NCBI GenBank assembly: GCA_008933995.1 | Contig: WARS01000110.1 | Span: 2,811,001 to 2,875,000, forward strand | DNA: 64,000 bases | From: Datnioides undecimradiatus | Lineage: Eukaryota; Chordata; Actinopteri; Lobotiformes; Datnioididae | Reading direction: 5' to 3' | Shown: piece after piece, positions 32,511 through 43,748 of the stretch | Position numbering within the stretch: the first letter of the stretch is position 1 | Layout: each line of letters starts with the position of its first letter | Translations under genes and position numbers: made by a program | Notes under the pieces: generated by a model | Told to the model about the DNA's origin: nothing | What the model saw: the letters and a program-made list of their open reading frames with translations, nothing else | Database searches by the model: none

Positions 32511-33454
32511 TAGCTTTTGTAAAAAATAAAAAGGAATATCAGGTGCTTCAAGAATGTGATCTTTTCACTTTCAGAGAGACATCAGTTTCACATGGCATGA
32601 TTTACATTGTAGATTTCCTGTTCTTAACAAGGAAATAGTAAATGTTCTTAGAGAGAAGTCCTCAAATGTAGACACAGTGGACTAAACTGCAAGAATGGGG
32701 TGGTCTTGATCCATGGCTCACTGGGAGAATTATTAGATTTCAGTGAAATTATCCAAATGATTCTATGACAGGATGAGGTAATCTTCATATTCAAGAAGCT
32801 CAGTGGGTAGTACATTGAGCATTACAGATCTAATCTTAAAGCATCACCAAGCAATAAATAGGAATAGGAATTAGAACTTGTTGAGCCACAAGAATTATGT
32901 GAAAAACAAGCTGGTCATAAGATGATTAAAATAACTAAAATTGTGTATGTGCAGTTATTTTTGTCAGTGGTATTCCTAGAAAAGAAAGCCTCTTATGTTG
33001 CACTTGTAATTTCTTGAGGCTGCATAAAAGCTGTGTCTTGTCAAGAAAAAGAATATTATTAAGTATGCTCTTCCTCAGATTGCCAAGGCTTGTTTAATGC
33101 CTACAAGACTGAAGTTGACCATACTCACCAGATTAACTTCTAGGGCTAACATCGGATGAAGATTTTGGCAATGACTACTACATTCTCAATTCAACTACAG
33201 AACTATTTAGTAAAAATCTAAGTGGTCAATCAGTGCCACTGAGACAGCATCAGCTTGTTTTTTTTCTTGTGACTCAGATGACTGTGGTTCATTAGCATCA
33301 ATTGATACAGTAGTCCTCTCGTCCCCTAAAGGTGTTTTATCTGAAACTTAACAATGGGCAGAGGATTTTCTAATTCAAAAATTTTCATATGACACTTAGT
33401 TCCAGCTAGGAAAGGGAAACACTGAGCATCAGATGAGCCACAAATTATTGACTG
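32511..33454. other. No gene recognised
   Basis: AT-rich non-coding DNA. Nothing recognised. Confidence 0.5.
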
Positions 33455-34010
33455 TCAGCTCCCAAATGAAGTAAATAAAGTTGTTTTGTCTGTTAAAAAG
33501 GAAAAAAACAAAACAAAAAAAACCAAGACAAGCTGATGAGAGTTAGAAAGTCGCTTTCCTGCGTCACCCAGTTCCTGTGTGTACCAGTTTGCCCAGTCAG
33601 TTGTTGAAATACTTGGCTGGGCTAAAGGGTGACAATGGAGGCTTCTCCATTCTGGAGGCTGATGGTGAGACTTAACACTAAGAGCAGGAGTTGGGGAAGC
33701 TGTTGACTGGCCAGTAGGGTCACTAGACCCACAAATGGCAGCAGGGGCTGGAGTTGACTGAGCCATCAACTGGTCACTAGTGGCACTAGGAGCACTGGGT
33801 GCACTACGGGCTGGAGGCAGCTGAGGCGCCGACTGGTCAAAAGTGGCACCAGGAGCACTGGGGACATTAGGAGCACTTGTGACACTAAGTGGACTGGGGG
33901 CTGGAGGCAGCCAAAGCACCAAATGGTTGCTGGGGCACTAGGGGTGCTAGGAACACTCGGGGTCCTAGGGGTAGGAGTCGGCTGGGCAGCTGACACATTG
34001 CTAGTGATGT
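33455..34010 (-). pseudogene. Pro/Ser/Ala-rich repeat-coding sequence
   Basis: Two minus-strand frames (33766-33996 and 33455-33922) encode an imperfect Ser/Ala/Pro repeat, with pieces such as SAPNVPSAPGATFDQSAPQL and SAPSAPSATSDQLMAQSTPA. The pattern GCTCCTAGTG recurs throughout at DNA level. The likely history is one repetitive ORF with a frameshift near 33900. It resembles the proline-rich linker of a Gypsy gag, like 31251-31673, but no capsid or zinc-knuckle motif confirms that. Confidence 0.4.
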
Positions 34011-34044
34011 GTCACTTAGCCTGCCCCCAGAATACTTGTAAGTC

Positions 34045-34630
34045 TTCCTGACTTACAAGGCCCATAACGGCCAAGCTCCATTGCATATCAATGACATGCT
34101 AATTCCATATTACCCCAGGGTGCAGGTTTGCCTGTGGTTTCCAAAAGTAGAATGAGAGGCCGAGCGTTTACTATCAGGCACCTCTCCTGTGGAGCCAGCT
34201 GACACTTTTGGTTTGGTAAACAGACACCCTCTTTAAAATTAGGCTTAAGACCTACCTGTTTGACTAAGCTTACAGCTAGTTCTAGATGTAGTTAAGTTAT
34301 TATTATCAGTAAACCCATAGTTAGTCACACAGTTAGTTACAGCTATAGATATTGTTCCAACTATGAATAAAGCACATTACAGGGCTGGCTCAGGTAACTC
34401 CGAACCACCCCTCAGCTATGCTGCTGTAGGCCTAGGCTGGTGGGGGATATTCCATGATAATCTCTATACTTCTCTTCCTTCCTCTCTCTCTCTCCTACTC
34501 CATCATATTTCAGTGTAAGGTTGAAAAATAGATTTCTGTTGTGTTTCTGCAGTGCTACATCTGACTGACTAGAATGCCCAGAGCTATTTTCAGACTGTGC
34601 AGAGAGTCTGACCTCTCTTGCTTAGGTTCC
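34045..34630 (+). mobile_element. L2 LINE 3' fragment
   Basis: It starts inside the last part of the RT ORF (TTACAAGGCCCATAACGGCC, matching 52453-52473 of the full copy) and continues with CTATCAGGCACCTCTCCTGT and the 3' UTR with TAGGCCTAGGCTGGTGGGGG. It is 5' truncated and lacks the terminal TTGAAT repeats. Confidence 0.8.
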
Positions 34631-35044
34631 TGCACCAAGCTTTGAAATGGGCCAAATCTTTAAATATAGGTCAACAAGCTTTGACACTCTGCCATCCAAA
34701 GCTCATTGTGCATTTTTTCTTACTTCTGAACCTCACTGCTCATTGCCTCTGAATTTATATTTTTATAACTCAGTCTTAAACTTCTCCATTCTCTCTCTAG
34801 CTGTATCCATCCAACTGTCAAGCAAATTTGACCAAATTTTTAAAAAATCTCTAACTATATGTAGCCAACTGATCTATGATATACTACACAAAGCTAAGAT
34901 TTCTAGTTCAAAGGTGATAATGAAGCAAATTCTATTTACCCATTACTCTCTGTGTTTCAGAACTATAAGATATAACTTCTCTTGATAATCTTGAATAGAG
35001 ATTGGCTTGCAAACAATGCCAAAATACTGAGAAGACGTAAAATG
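34631..35044. other. No gene recognised
   Basis: A 112-codon plus-strand ORF (34647-34985) is Phe/Ser/Leu-rich and of AT-rich composition. It resembles no family I know and is probably chance. Confidence 0.4.
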
Positions 35045-35421
35045 GGCATTTTGCCAAATTTCAAGTGTTCAATATATACCTTCCTACATGTCTTCCTGAT
35101 AACTATAGCTGTAGTTACCCTGTCATCTGGAAACACCTCCTGACCACTCAGAGCCTGTCTTAACTCCTCCCTGAAAACCACATAGCACTCTTCCTTTCTC
35201 AACTTCCATCATGTTGTCCTCTGCTCTGCCTTTGCTCTCCTTATCTTCCTCATGGCCAGAGTCATCCTATACACCACCATCCTATGCTGTCTAGCTACGC
35301 TCTCTCCTACGACTACTTTACAATCGCTAATCTCCTTCAGATTACACCTTCTACACAAGATATAGTCCACCTGTGTGCTCCTGCCTCCACTCTTATATGC
35401 TACATTATTGTTATTTAACAC
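35045..35421 (-). mobile_element. RTE-type LINE fragment (endonuclease end)
   Basis: Minus-strand frames read GGRSTQVDYILCRRCNLKEI and KVVVGESVARQHRMVV, the final part of an apurinic-type endonuclease domain (SxxxDYIL and H-R-M motif). After a frame break they read ECYVVFREELRQALSGQEV in the linker before RT. This content matches fish RTE-like LINEs often annotated as craniofacial development protein 2-like. The RT domain is missing. Confidence 0.75.
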
Positions 35422-35913
35422 TTCTTGTGAGAAATGTAAAGTTTTTCATTATCAAAGTTTATATGTTGTGAGTAGTAACTAGTAACTACAGTAGTGCACT
35501 GTAGTGTAGTGCAATGAAGAGCCACTATTCCCATTAGAGATACATTAATGAAGCCCTTATCATTGATATCCATGATATCCAAAAATATCTATGTACTAAA
35601 GTCAGATCCGTTTGACATTTAAAACTTAAGTTGGAACTTTTATTTTTCAGACTTGGATTTATCTACTGCAATCTACTATACTTTTGTTATTCCACTGTTT
35701 ATTTGTTTATATGTTTATTGTTGGGAAAAGTGGAGCACTGCTGCCCCATGGGAGCAACAGATAAATAAATAACACTGACTTATAAAGCTAGGAAAAGGAT
35801 GAAATGGGTGGCATTCAGATGTGTTTATGAGAAAGCTTGCCCACAAAACAGGGATATGTGAGTTAAAGTGTGTAGAAGAAAGGTCAAAGAGACCAGATAA
35901 ACCTTTTACTAAC
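35422..35913. other. No gene recognised
   Basis: Non-coding. The stretch GGAGCACTGCTGCCCCATGG followed by AGCAACAGATAAATAAATAA (35730-35770) may be a short retroelement tail, but I cannot name it. Confidence 0.4.
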
Positions 35914-36344
35914 TGTCATGGTTTTTGAGTTGAGCTCCTTGTCTTGTTATTTCCTGCCTTATTTTGAAAAGTTTTTCCCTTGTGTATTTCTGTCTACTTG
36001 TTTCCTGTCTTGATTAGTTGATTGATCTCACCTGTGTCTCGTTTTGCTGCCCTCCCCTGTCTATTTAAGTTATGCCATTGCCTTTGTTCTGTCGGTGCAT
36101 TTGCTCTGTTAGCGTCCATGTCCCTACCTTGATTCCATGTGCCTGTTCCTTGAGATTTTGGATTTTTGTTATTTTGGAGTATTGATTACCATGCTATGTT
36201 TGGACTGACTCCCTGGATTTCGACCCTGCCTGCCTTGACCATCCGTAAGCCTAAGCCCATTAAATAAACTGTTAAAAGATCTTTTGCGTCCTTGTCCCTG
36301 CCTGCATCTGGGTCCTGCTCTCACATCATAACCTAGCCCTGACA
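35914..36344 (+). mobile_element. Gypsy solo LTR, target duplication CTAAC
   Basis: 431 bp with TGTCATGG...CTGACA ends, of the same family as 30622-31069. Identical CTAAC flanks it at 35909-35913 and 36345-36349. It therefore arose by recombination between the two LTRs of a full insertion at this place. Confidence 0.88.
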
Positions 36345-36349
36345 CTAAC

Positions 36350-37483
36350 AATAGTAATAATAATCTTTGCATGTAGGTATCATCATGCTTATCTTTTGTC
36401 TACGTGTTAGCAAGACAGATATTGCTTTAATTAAGTTAAATAAAAATAAATTAAAAAATGATGACTGTCTGTGTGGCACTGTATTGCTGTGGATAATGAA
36501 TATACCAGTTGTTACCTTGCAAAATGGAACATTCTGCTCCATACATTTAAATGTAGCTTTTTAAATTTTTCAAAAATTAAGCAGTAGGGAAACCCCAGCA
36601 AGGAACAGCAACAAATGTTATTGCTCTTTAGTCCAAACTTTAGTCCTCAGAATTGCCATGAGACTAAAATGTACATACGGTGTGCGCAGGAGTTGAATGT
36701 GAGGTTGTCTCATCTGGATTCAGGACCAGTGCTTAGTGTGGCAGTGTACTCACTGATTGTTTATTATTCCCGTACATCTCTGACTACCAATAGCCAGATA
36801 GTGGGACTGCCTGTTCCCCTGTGGTCAGGAAGCTCATGCTCCAAGTATAGAAAATGATAATGCAGGAAAAATGATTGCATTAGAAACAGGAATGACAAAT
36901 GTCCCAAAGGAACACGAATGGCTATGCTTCAAGGTGATAGGATCGGGAGCAAGGAGAGAAAAGGATTACTGTGTCTTTGGTAAAGGGGGAAAATTGAACT
37001 GTGGCCCAAACATCAAAGCAGACCAAGAGCAAATATGAATCATCTACATCTACTGCAGACACATTTGAATCTATGGAAACACTAGCTGCTCTTTAATGCC
37101 AAACGTTAATATATGCATTCTAGCATGTTCGCAATGACAAAGTTAATGAATTACAGATTGCATTACTTATATTTTTCCTATTGAAAACACTGTGTCTCTC
37201 AACCCCAAGCTAATTGATGATGATGTAAATATTTTTTAACTTTATCTTTTTTTTGGTCAGCTGGTCATTACTTTTTATCAAATGTTGCTCAAAAAGGAGG
37301 AAAGTGTGCATTTCCTTTGGCCTTTTGTCCCATTTTTAATGTTTTAATTTTCCGTTTTTAACTAGTATTTTGGGCAACATGATGGTGTATGTGGAACTGA
37401 GTTTTAATAAACTACAGTATGTGTGTAAATGGTAATGACGGAACATATCATCCAGTAAATAATTGCATTTCATTTTAATTACT
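36350..37483. other. No gene recognised
   Basis: AT-rich, with a few ORFs under 81 codons and no recognisable content. Confidence 0.5.
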
Positions 37484-37969
37484 TGTCATGGTTTTGAGTT
37501 TCTGTTGGGCTTTTGCAATTTCCTCTTTTCTTTTTAAAAGTCTTTTCTCTTGTGTCTCATTTTACTTGTTTCCTGGGTTTCATTAGTTCACTCTTTTCAC
37601 CTGTGTCATATTTGTGGCCACTCCCCGGTCTACATATGTTGTATCACTTCCTCTTTCTTTGTTGGTTTGTTATGTGTTTATGTGCCTTTGTTCCAAGTTC
37701 CTAGTGTTTTTTCCTTGTTCATTGTGTTTCCTTGCATGTTCTGGTTTTGTGGATTCCTGCCTGATTATAGACTGTTTTCTTCCAACCTTTATTTTGTTTG
37801 CTCACTTTGGACTAAATAGCTGCTTTTGATCATGCCTACCTTGACCACCTGTAAGTCTAAGCGCTTTTTACTTACAATAAACCGCCTTTCTGCTCCATGT
37901 CTCGGCCTGCAACTTGGTCAATCCATCTTCTCGAGTTTCCATGTGTGGCACAGTCTGGAAATAATAACA
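37484..37969 (+). mobile_element. Gypsy solo LTR, diverged
   Basis: Start TGTCATGGTTTTGAGTTTCT, with TACCTTGACCACCTGTAAG and AATAAACCGCC landmarks as in 30622-31069. The 3' end lies at about 37950 or 37969. With the latter, flanks are TTACT and TTACA, an imperfect duplicate. No internal sequence. Confidence 0.7.
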
Positions 37970-38519
37970 TTACAGTATCAGAACTTTCACTGTAACAAAA
38001 AATAAATAAATAAATGCAAAAACAGTAATATTGCGACAGCTGAGGTAATACCTGGGGTGGGTTAATGTTAATTAGGAATATCTACATATGTAAAAAACAA
38101 TGACATTGTCTATAGATATATTCACATACTAGAACACAAATAATCAGACATAAAATTGGAGAAAAGTTGTGTCACTAACTGGGTTCATTATTTAGTTTTA
38201 CATTTAAAAAAAATCAATGTATGTTCAATCAATATTTAGTTAAATAAAATTATATTCCTCTTGTAAGGTATTTCATTTACATTTTAAAAAAAAAATGTTA
38301 GTCTACTGTTAATTTTAGATATGATATGATATGATATGGTATATCATGTGCAATAAGAGTTTATACATGAAACTTTACATGAAAACCCAGCACATTTAAA
38401 TATCTTTAATGTTAAAGTTATTTGAAACTACAGAAAATATTTAGTCTTCAACCTGACATTGTGGATAAATAACAAATTATAGGTTAATAAATTAATTGTA
38501 GCTTCACAACTTTTAACAT
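37970..38519. other. No gene recognised
   Basis: AT-rich, including a short (GATAT)n near 38315-38340. Confidence 0.5.
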
Positions 38520-40640
38520 ACATCCTCCTAGGATCCAACCTGGACACATCATCAGTGATGTTACCTGGGGTCCTCGAGTGTTTCGGGTCTTTCAATCATA
38601 CACTCTCACCCAGGTAACCCTGCCAGGGTTGATCAGGTCCCAGCTTGTGTCCAGGTAGCACTACCCCACCCATGGATCTCCTCTCCTGATCCACAGCCAC
38701 CTCAAGGCGACTTCAGCTGCCTCAGTGGCCTCCTTAATGGCCCTTTGCTTTCTCCATCCTGTGATGCCCAGCATGTTGTAGGTCCTACAGAGGGACTGGC
38801 CTGCAAACCCTCTGCATCTGACCTCAATGGGCTCACACCTCACTCACCACCCATTGCTCTGGCATTGCTCCACCAGCTCAGAGTACTTTGCCCTCTTTCT
38901 CTCTTTGGCCTCTTCTCTGCTGTCCTCCCAGGGGATTGTGAGTTCCAGGAGGACGACCTGCCTGGAGGCTTCCGAGATCAGTACCATGTCTGGCCTCATT
39001 GTTGTTGTGGCAACCTTCTCTGGGAACTTGAGCTGCTTCCCCAAGTCAACTCTCAGCTCCCAGTCTTGCGCCATTGCTAGCAGGCCAGAGGGGGTGGTCC
39101 TGGCAGTTGCTGATATCTTCTCCCCTACCCTGACAAAAGTGATAGTTCTCTTCACTGGGTAGTGGCGCTTGCAGTGGCTAATCTCAGATGGTGTTTGCTA
39201 TGATCTTCAGGACATGGCACCAGCGGTAGCATCCTTCACCCAGAGCTTTTGGACAGCGGCTAAGGATGTGCTCCAGGGTCCCTCTCTTCTGACACAGAGT
39301 GCAGGCTAGTGACTCCACCTTCCCCCAGCAGAATAAGTTGAATGGGCTACGTAGAACATCATAAACAGCCTGGATCAAGAATCTCATTTGGTGGGGCTTG
39401 GCTTGCTAGAGCTCAGCCCATGTAACATTACACTCCACCGCTTTTTCCCATCTTGTCCAGGCTCCCTGCTGCTGCATTCCAACTGTCTTGCTAGCCCGCT
39501 CCTCCTCAACTGATGTTCGCACTTCCTGCTGGATCAGTGATCTCCTGTCCTTTTCCTGTGCTTTATTATACTGAGGTGTTGTGCTGCTGCCCAGGCCTGC
39601 TGTTCTACGTGTCACGATTCCCACCAGTGCCTTGTGCCGAAGTCGTGATTCTGTGTCGTCCACCACCTCTGCTGCCCTCCACTTCTGCCCCGTCCTTACC
39701 TCAATCCCAGCCTGAGAGACTTTAGGATCGCAGGATTCTCTGTATTGCAGCACCTCCCTAGCATGGCTCACTTTGAACTCTTCATTCAGGCTGCTGATGG
39801 GGAGCTTCAGCTTGTTGTTCTGGCCATATAGGGCGATGCTGCTCAGGCTTTGTGGCAGGCCCAGCCATTTCCTGAGGAACCTGTTGACTCTCCTCTCAAA
39901 GCCCTCAACTGTGGAAATGGGAACCTCATAGACTAAGAGAGGCCAGAGAATCTTTAAAATGAAACTTCATCACAGTTGTCTCAAATAAGTATGGCCATTC
40001 ACTTGTCAGATCAGAGGTCTATATTCTGTTGATAATGTCTTTTTTCTGAGTGAAGAAAGTGGCCTTCATCTTATTCTCAATACCTCTGGTGTCACAGCAT
40101 CTTTCTTTGTAACTCCTCTTAAACTCTTCCTGTGCAAGTTTCTGCATCGGTTGCCATTTTATGCATCCATAGGAGTCTAGTCTTCTCTTCCTCGATGCAG
40201 CCTCTTCTTATTGGTGCTAATGGTCTTTTTAAGTAAAGTGCATTGCTCCCTCGCCTCAAGTGATCCACTGCCTATGATTTCCCTTTGAGTGGCATCTTTG
40301 AATGCCACAGGATATGTCTTTACCATTTGCCTTAGAGTCCCACTGAGATGCCTCTTTCCAGGTGTTGGCCATTTTGTTAAGACTTAACTGAAAATCAGGC
40401 ACATCATTTCAAGTCTTACAGTTTTTGCCCATCCTTGCCCTGTTTTCAGCTTTCTGATTACCTCTGATGGCATCTTCCTCCAAGGAGTTTCAAAACTGAA
40501 ATGCCAGCTGTTGTCAGTTGTTGTCCATGGACAGGGTGTGGAACTCATACTTGAACTGGATGTTGACCTCTGTGAGTCTGAAGTTGCTGTGCTGCAGCCA
40601 CCTAAAGGGATGTAGAAATACACAAAGAACAATGTAAGCC
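38520..40640 (-). mobile_element. LINE with restriction-like endonuclease, 3' part
   Basis: Minus-strand pieces run 40632 to 38661. After a poorly preserved RT end come RWLGLPQSL-type blocks in broken frames, then SRLRHKALVGIVTRRTAGLG and WTRWEKAVECNVTWAEL (39406-39771). Next is a Cys-Cys-His-Cys motif CTLCQKRGTLEHILSRCP (39184-39387), then RPDMVLISEASRQVVLLELT (38844-39155), a PD-(D/E)xK-like endonuclease core, and the end EVALRWLWIRRGDPW at 38661. This architecture is that of LINEs with a restriction-like endonuclease (R2/R4/NeSL supergroup), which use site-specific or weakly specific cleavage. The clade is not certain. The copy is 5' truncated with at least four breaks. Confidence 0.7.
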
Positions 40641-40672
40641 CAGTTCAGACCAAAGATTCACAACAATATGAG

Positions 40673-40830
40673 TGTCATGATTTGGGTTTTGAGTTCAGTT
40701 TATTTCCTGTTGTATTTTGTGTTTTATTTAGTATTTTCCTCCTGTGTCATTGTGCTTATTTTCTGTTCCTCCCTCTTGTCATTTTCACCTGTGTCACTAG
40801 TGATTGCTATCACCTGTGTGAACTGGCCCA
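40673..40830 (+). mobile_element. Gypsy LTR, 5' part only
   Basis: Starts TGTCATGATTTGGGTTTTGA and resembles the first 150 bp of the 30622-31069 LTR family (TTTATTTCCTGTTGTATTTT, CACCTGTGTCACTAG). The rest of the LTR is not visible. Confidence 0.5.
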
Positions 40831-41099
40831 TCTCAGCTCGACACAAGCCCTCATGGATATTAAAGATGTTCCTTCTCATTGTAGTCTGTATGTGTGAAGT
40901 AATGAAGTAGTTACAGAGTGAAATTACATTGCAGTTTATTATTGTGCTGTCACCATCTCTCTTGTTCATTCCCTGTGTTGACTGCAGGTACCAGTCCCAA
41001 ATGCTTAAGCTAATTATTGTATTGTATTGTAAAGTAGGAAACTCCATACTTGTCGCATGACAGCAAAAGTCCAGACAGTCAGAGATGCTGTGATGGATT

Positions 41100-41195
41100 C
41101 AATACATTTAATTCATATTTACTGTATAGTGACTGTATATTGCTGCTGCAACATAAACATTTCCCAGTTTGGGATCTATCTATCTATCTACAGCA
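41100..41195 (+). mobile_element. LINE 3' tail with (TATC)n
   Basis: TTTCCCAGTTTGGGATC followed by TATCTATCTATCTA resembles the CR1/Rex1-type 3' end at 48340-48432. Only the last part is present, so the boundary on the left is uncertain. Confidence 0.4.
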
Positions 41196-41312
41196 ATTTC
41201 CTAGATTATTAAATTCCTTCTTAGGACAACAAGATCACTTGCATTCATCATTAATATAACTTGACAATACTCAATATGTGCCAAGACGAAAAAAGAAAAG
41301 ACAAAAAGATAT

Positions 41313-41622
41313 TGTAACAATGGGTCCTCCTCGGCCGTCACAAACAGGCACGTTGATCACGGTCTCAGAATTGCTCAGTCAATGTCTTATGCTGCAGCAA
41401 CACACGCTCATCTCCGGCGTGCTGCCCGGCCGTCCAAGACGCCAATCCAGTTCTAGCTCCCTTCCCCAGGAGCGAGTTCTTATATGTCTCCAGACCCAGC
41501 CGCTCCTGCAGGACAGAGAAAGCAATTAGTTTGATGACAAACACCTGCGCCTGGCGCTGCATCCGTGAGCCACTCCCCGTCCCTCTCCCACAGCTGACGC
41601 TGAACCACACCCCACTAACACA
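41313..41622 (-). mobile_element. Solo LTR, target duplication GATAT
   Basis: 310 bp. On the minus strand it starts TGTGTTAGTGGGG and ends CCCATTGTTACA, with a TATA-like CATATAAGAAC. Identical GATAT flanks it at 41308-41312 and 41623-41627. A second copy of the family is the split LTR at 43749-46684. A long ORF here (41365-41880 minus) is LTR plus flank, not a gene. Confidence 0.88.
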
Positions 41623-41889
41623 GATATTCTGTGCAATACAGTACTCACCAAAAGCGGACATTTCATCAGGCTGTGTTTCAGGATAGTAACAGATAGGGCC
41701 AGTATCTCTTACCTGATTGGATGTCTCCATGGCTCTGCACACAGCTGGGCTAGGACAGTATGGGAAAATCAGCCTCCATACTGTTCCTCTTTTACTGCCC
41801 TCCGGAATGAGAACAAAATATTTGATCATCATGTTTGAGGAAGAGACACTGATCTTTTCTCCATTTTCCAGGGCTTCCATTCAGTGGTG

Positions 41890-42450
41890 GAGATGGCCAT
41901 TGACTTTTGCTGTCTCTCATCATCTGGAATGAGAAGGCCCTGCAGGGAGCATTTTACAATGTGCTAAGCAGGGAAATTAAGGAAGGAGCCCAACAGGCTG
42001 GATAAGTTCATTTAGCTGGCAAACCATGTGGACAATCACCTTCATGAATGAAAGAGGGTTAAAGACTCACCTGGTTTCTCTATTCGCCCCTGCCATCTCT
42101 TCTTGTCAAGTGAGGATGGTCCCAGCCAAAGTCACCGCAGTCAAGAGGTGTCCAGACTAATCTAACCTGAAGCATCTGCAGCATTTCCTGAGGTTTGTAA
42201 ACTTCCATAGATATTTTATCTGGGACTACAGTCGCCTAGCAGCATCTTTAACTGCCTTCACCTCCACCTCTACCCTGTTTTGTTGGACCCCATAGGGAAA
42301 AGTTGCTTTACAGGAGTTGAAGGATCATTTCACTTTTGCCCCTGTTCTCATTCAGCCTGACTCAGAATAACAGTTCATTGTGAAGGTGGCCACCTTGCAT
42401 ACTGGGGTGGGAGCTCTCCCATCACTCTCCAGAAGACAAAAAGCTCCATC
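41890..42450 (+). pseudogene. Gypsy gag and RT/RNase H remnants
   Basis: The frame GAFYNVLSREIKEGAQQAG (about 41940-42005) looks like a gag or integrase-adjacent piece. From 42175 the reading LQHFLRFVNFHRYFIWDYS and then ELKDHFTFAPVLIQPDSE is the connection between RT and RNase H of Ty3/Gypsy elements, with the RNase H start VKVATLHTGVGAL near 42385. Stops are frequent. The CR1-like LINE begins just after at about 42467. Confidence 0.6.
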
Positions 42451-43748
42451 TTTGGAATCTGATCAAAGATGGAGCCAGATGGCCACCTCAGTGCTGCGCT
42501 TTCTAGTAATTTTCCTGTTTTTGCTTATTTTTTCCGTGTTTAGTTCTCCCTCTCTGGTCACATTTACCAGGGAGGCACTACTAAACATCAGAAAATCCAC
42601 CGGTCAAACTTTTCCAACGTTTTGAAGAAATTCTGGTTGAAACAGCAGCACCTCTCTATGGGATCTACAAGAGACATCAAGGAGGGAAGCAAGCCAGTGG
42701 GCTCATCAAACTGAGGCAGCCTGGATTTTGAACTGCACTCCCTTCAAATCATCTGGCAAATGTTCGATCCCTGGCTAACCAGATGGATGAACTGCTGCTG
42801 TTCAACAGAGCTAACATGCACATTTGCAGAATTGCCACCCTGTGCTTCACTGAAACCTGGCTCAGTGAGCACATCCTGGACATAGCACTACATCAACTTC
42901 TATGAGCGGACCGTGTAACAGAGCTTTTGGGGAAAACAAGAGGAGGTGAATCTGCTTCTATATTAATGGAGGTTGGAGGGAGGGGTCCAGGTGGAGGTGG
43001 AAGGGTGGGTGTAGGAGAAATTGTGCGGATGTCACAGTGTTGCAGACAAGTAACAAGTCCTCTTGTATTCTGGTTGGTGTTTACATCCCAACTCAGGCCT
43101 GTGTCATTGAGGCCTTACAACACCAGCCAACCAGATTATCAGCACTGAGCACAAACACCCAGACTCTCTGCTCATTGTTCTGGGTGACTATAACAGAGCA
43201 AACCTCAGCCATGAACGTCCAAAATACAGACAGCACATTAAGTGTCCCGACAGGGATGAAAACACTCTGGACCACTGTAATAAAGAATGCATATTGCTCT
43301 GTCCCCATGCAGATATGGGTCTCTTTGATCAGAGCATGGTTCATCTCAGCTTACAGGCGGAAACTAAAATCTATTAAGCCTGTGGTCAAGACTGTGAAGA
43401 GATGGACCAATGAGCCAAAGCAGGAATTAGAAGCCTGCTTTAGCTGCACTGACTGGACTGTTTTTCAAAGTTGCAGCTACTGACTTAGATGATTTGATTT
43501 ACACTGTGACCTCATATGTCAGTTTTTGTGAGGACGTGTGTACCGAAAATACAACCTTCAGCACATACAACAATAAACCATGGTTCACAGGAAAACTCAG
43601 GCAACTTCGCCATGCCAAGGAAGAAACCTACAGAAGTGGGGACCACACCTTGTACAAGTAGGCCAGAAACACACTGACAAAGGAGATCAAAGTCACAAAG
43701 AGGAGCTACACTGAAAAGCTAAAAAAACAGGTTTTCAGCCAATGACCC

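Noticed and set aside
41365..41880. 171-codon minus-strand ORF as a host gene
   Set aside because: Much of it is the solo LTR 41313-41622 and the rest is its flank without recognisable domains.
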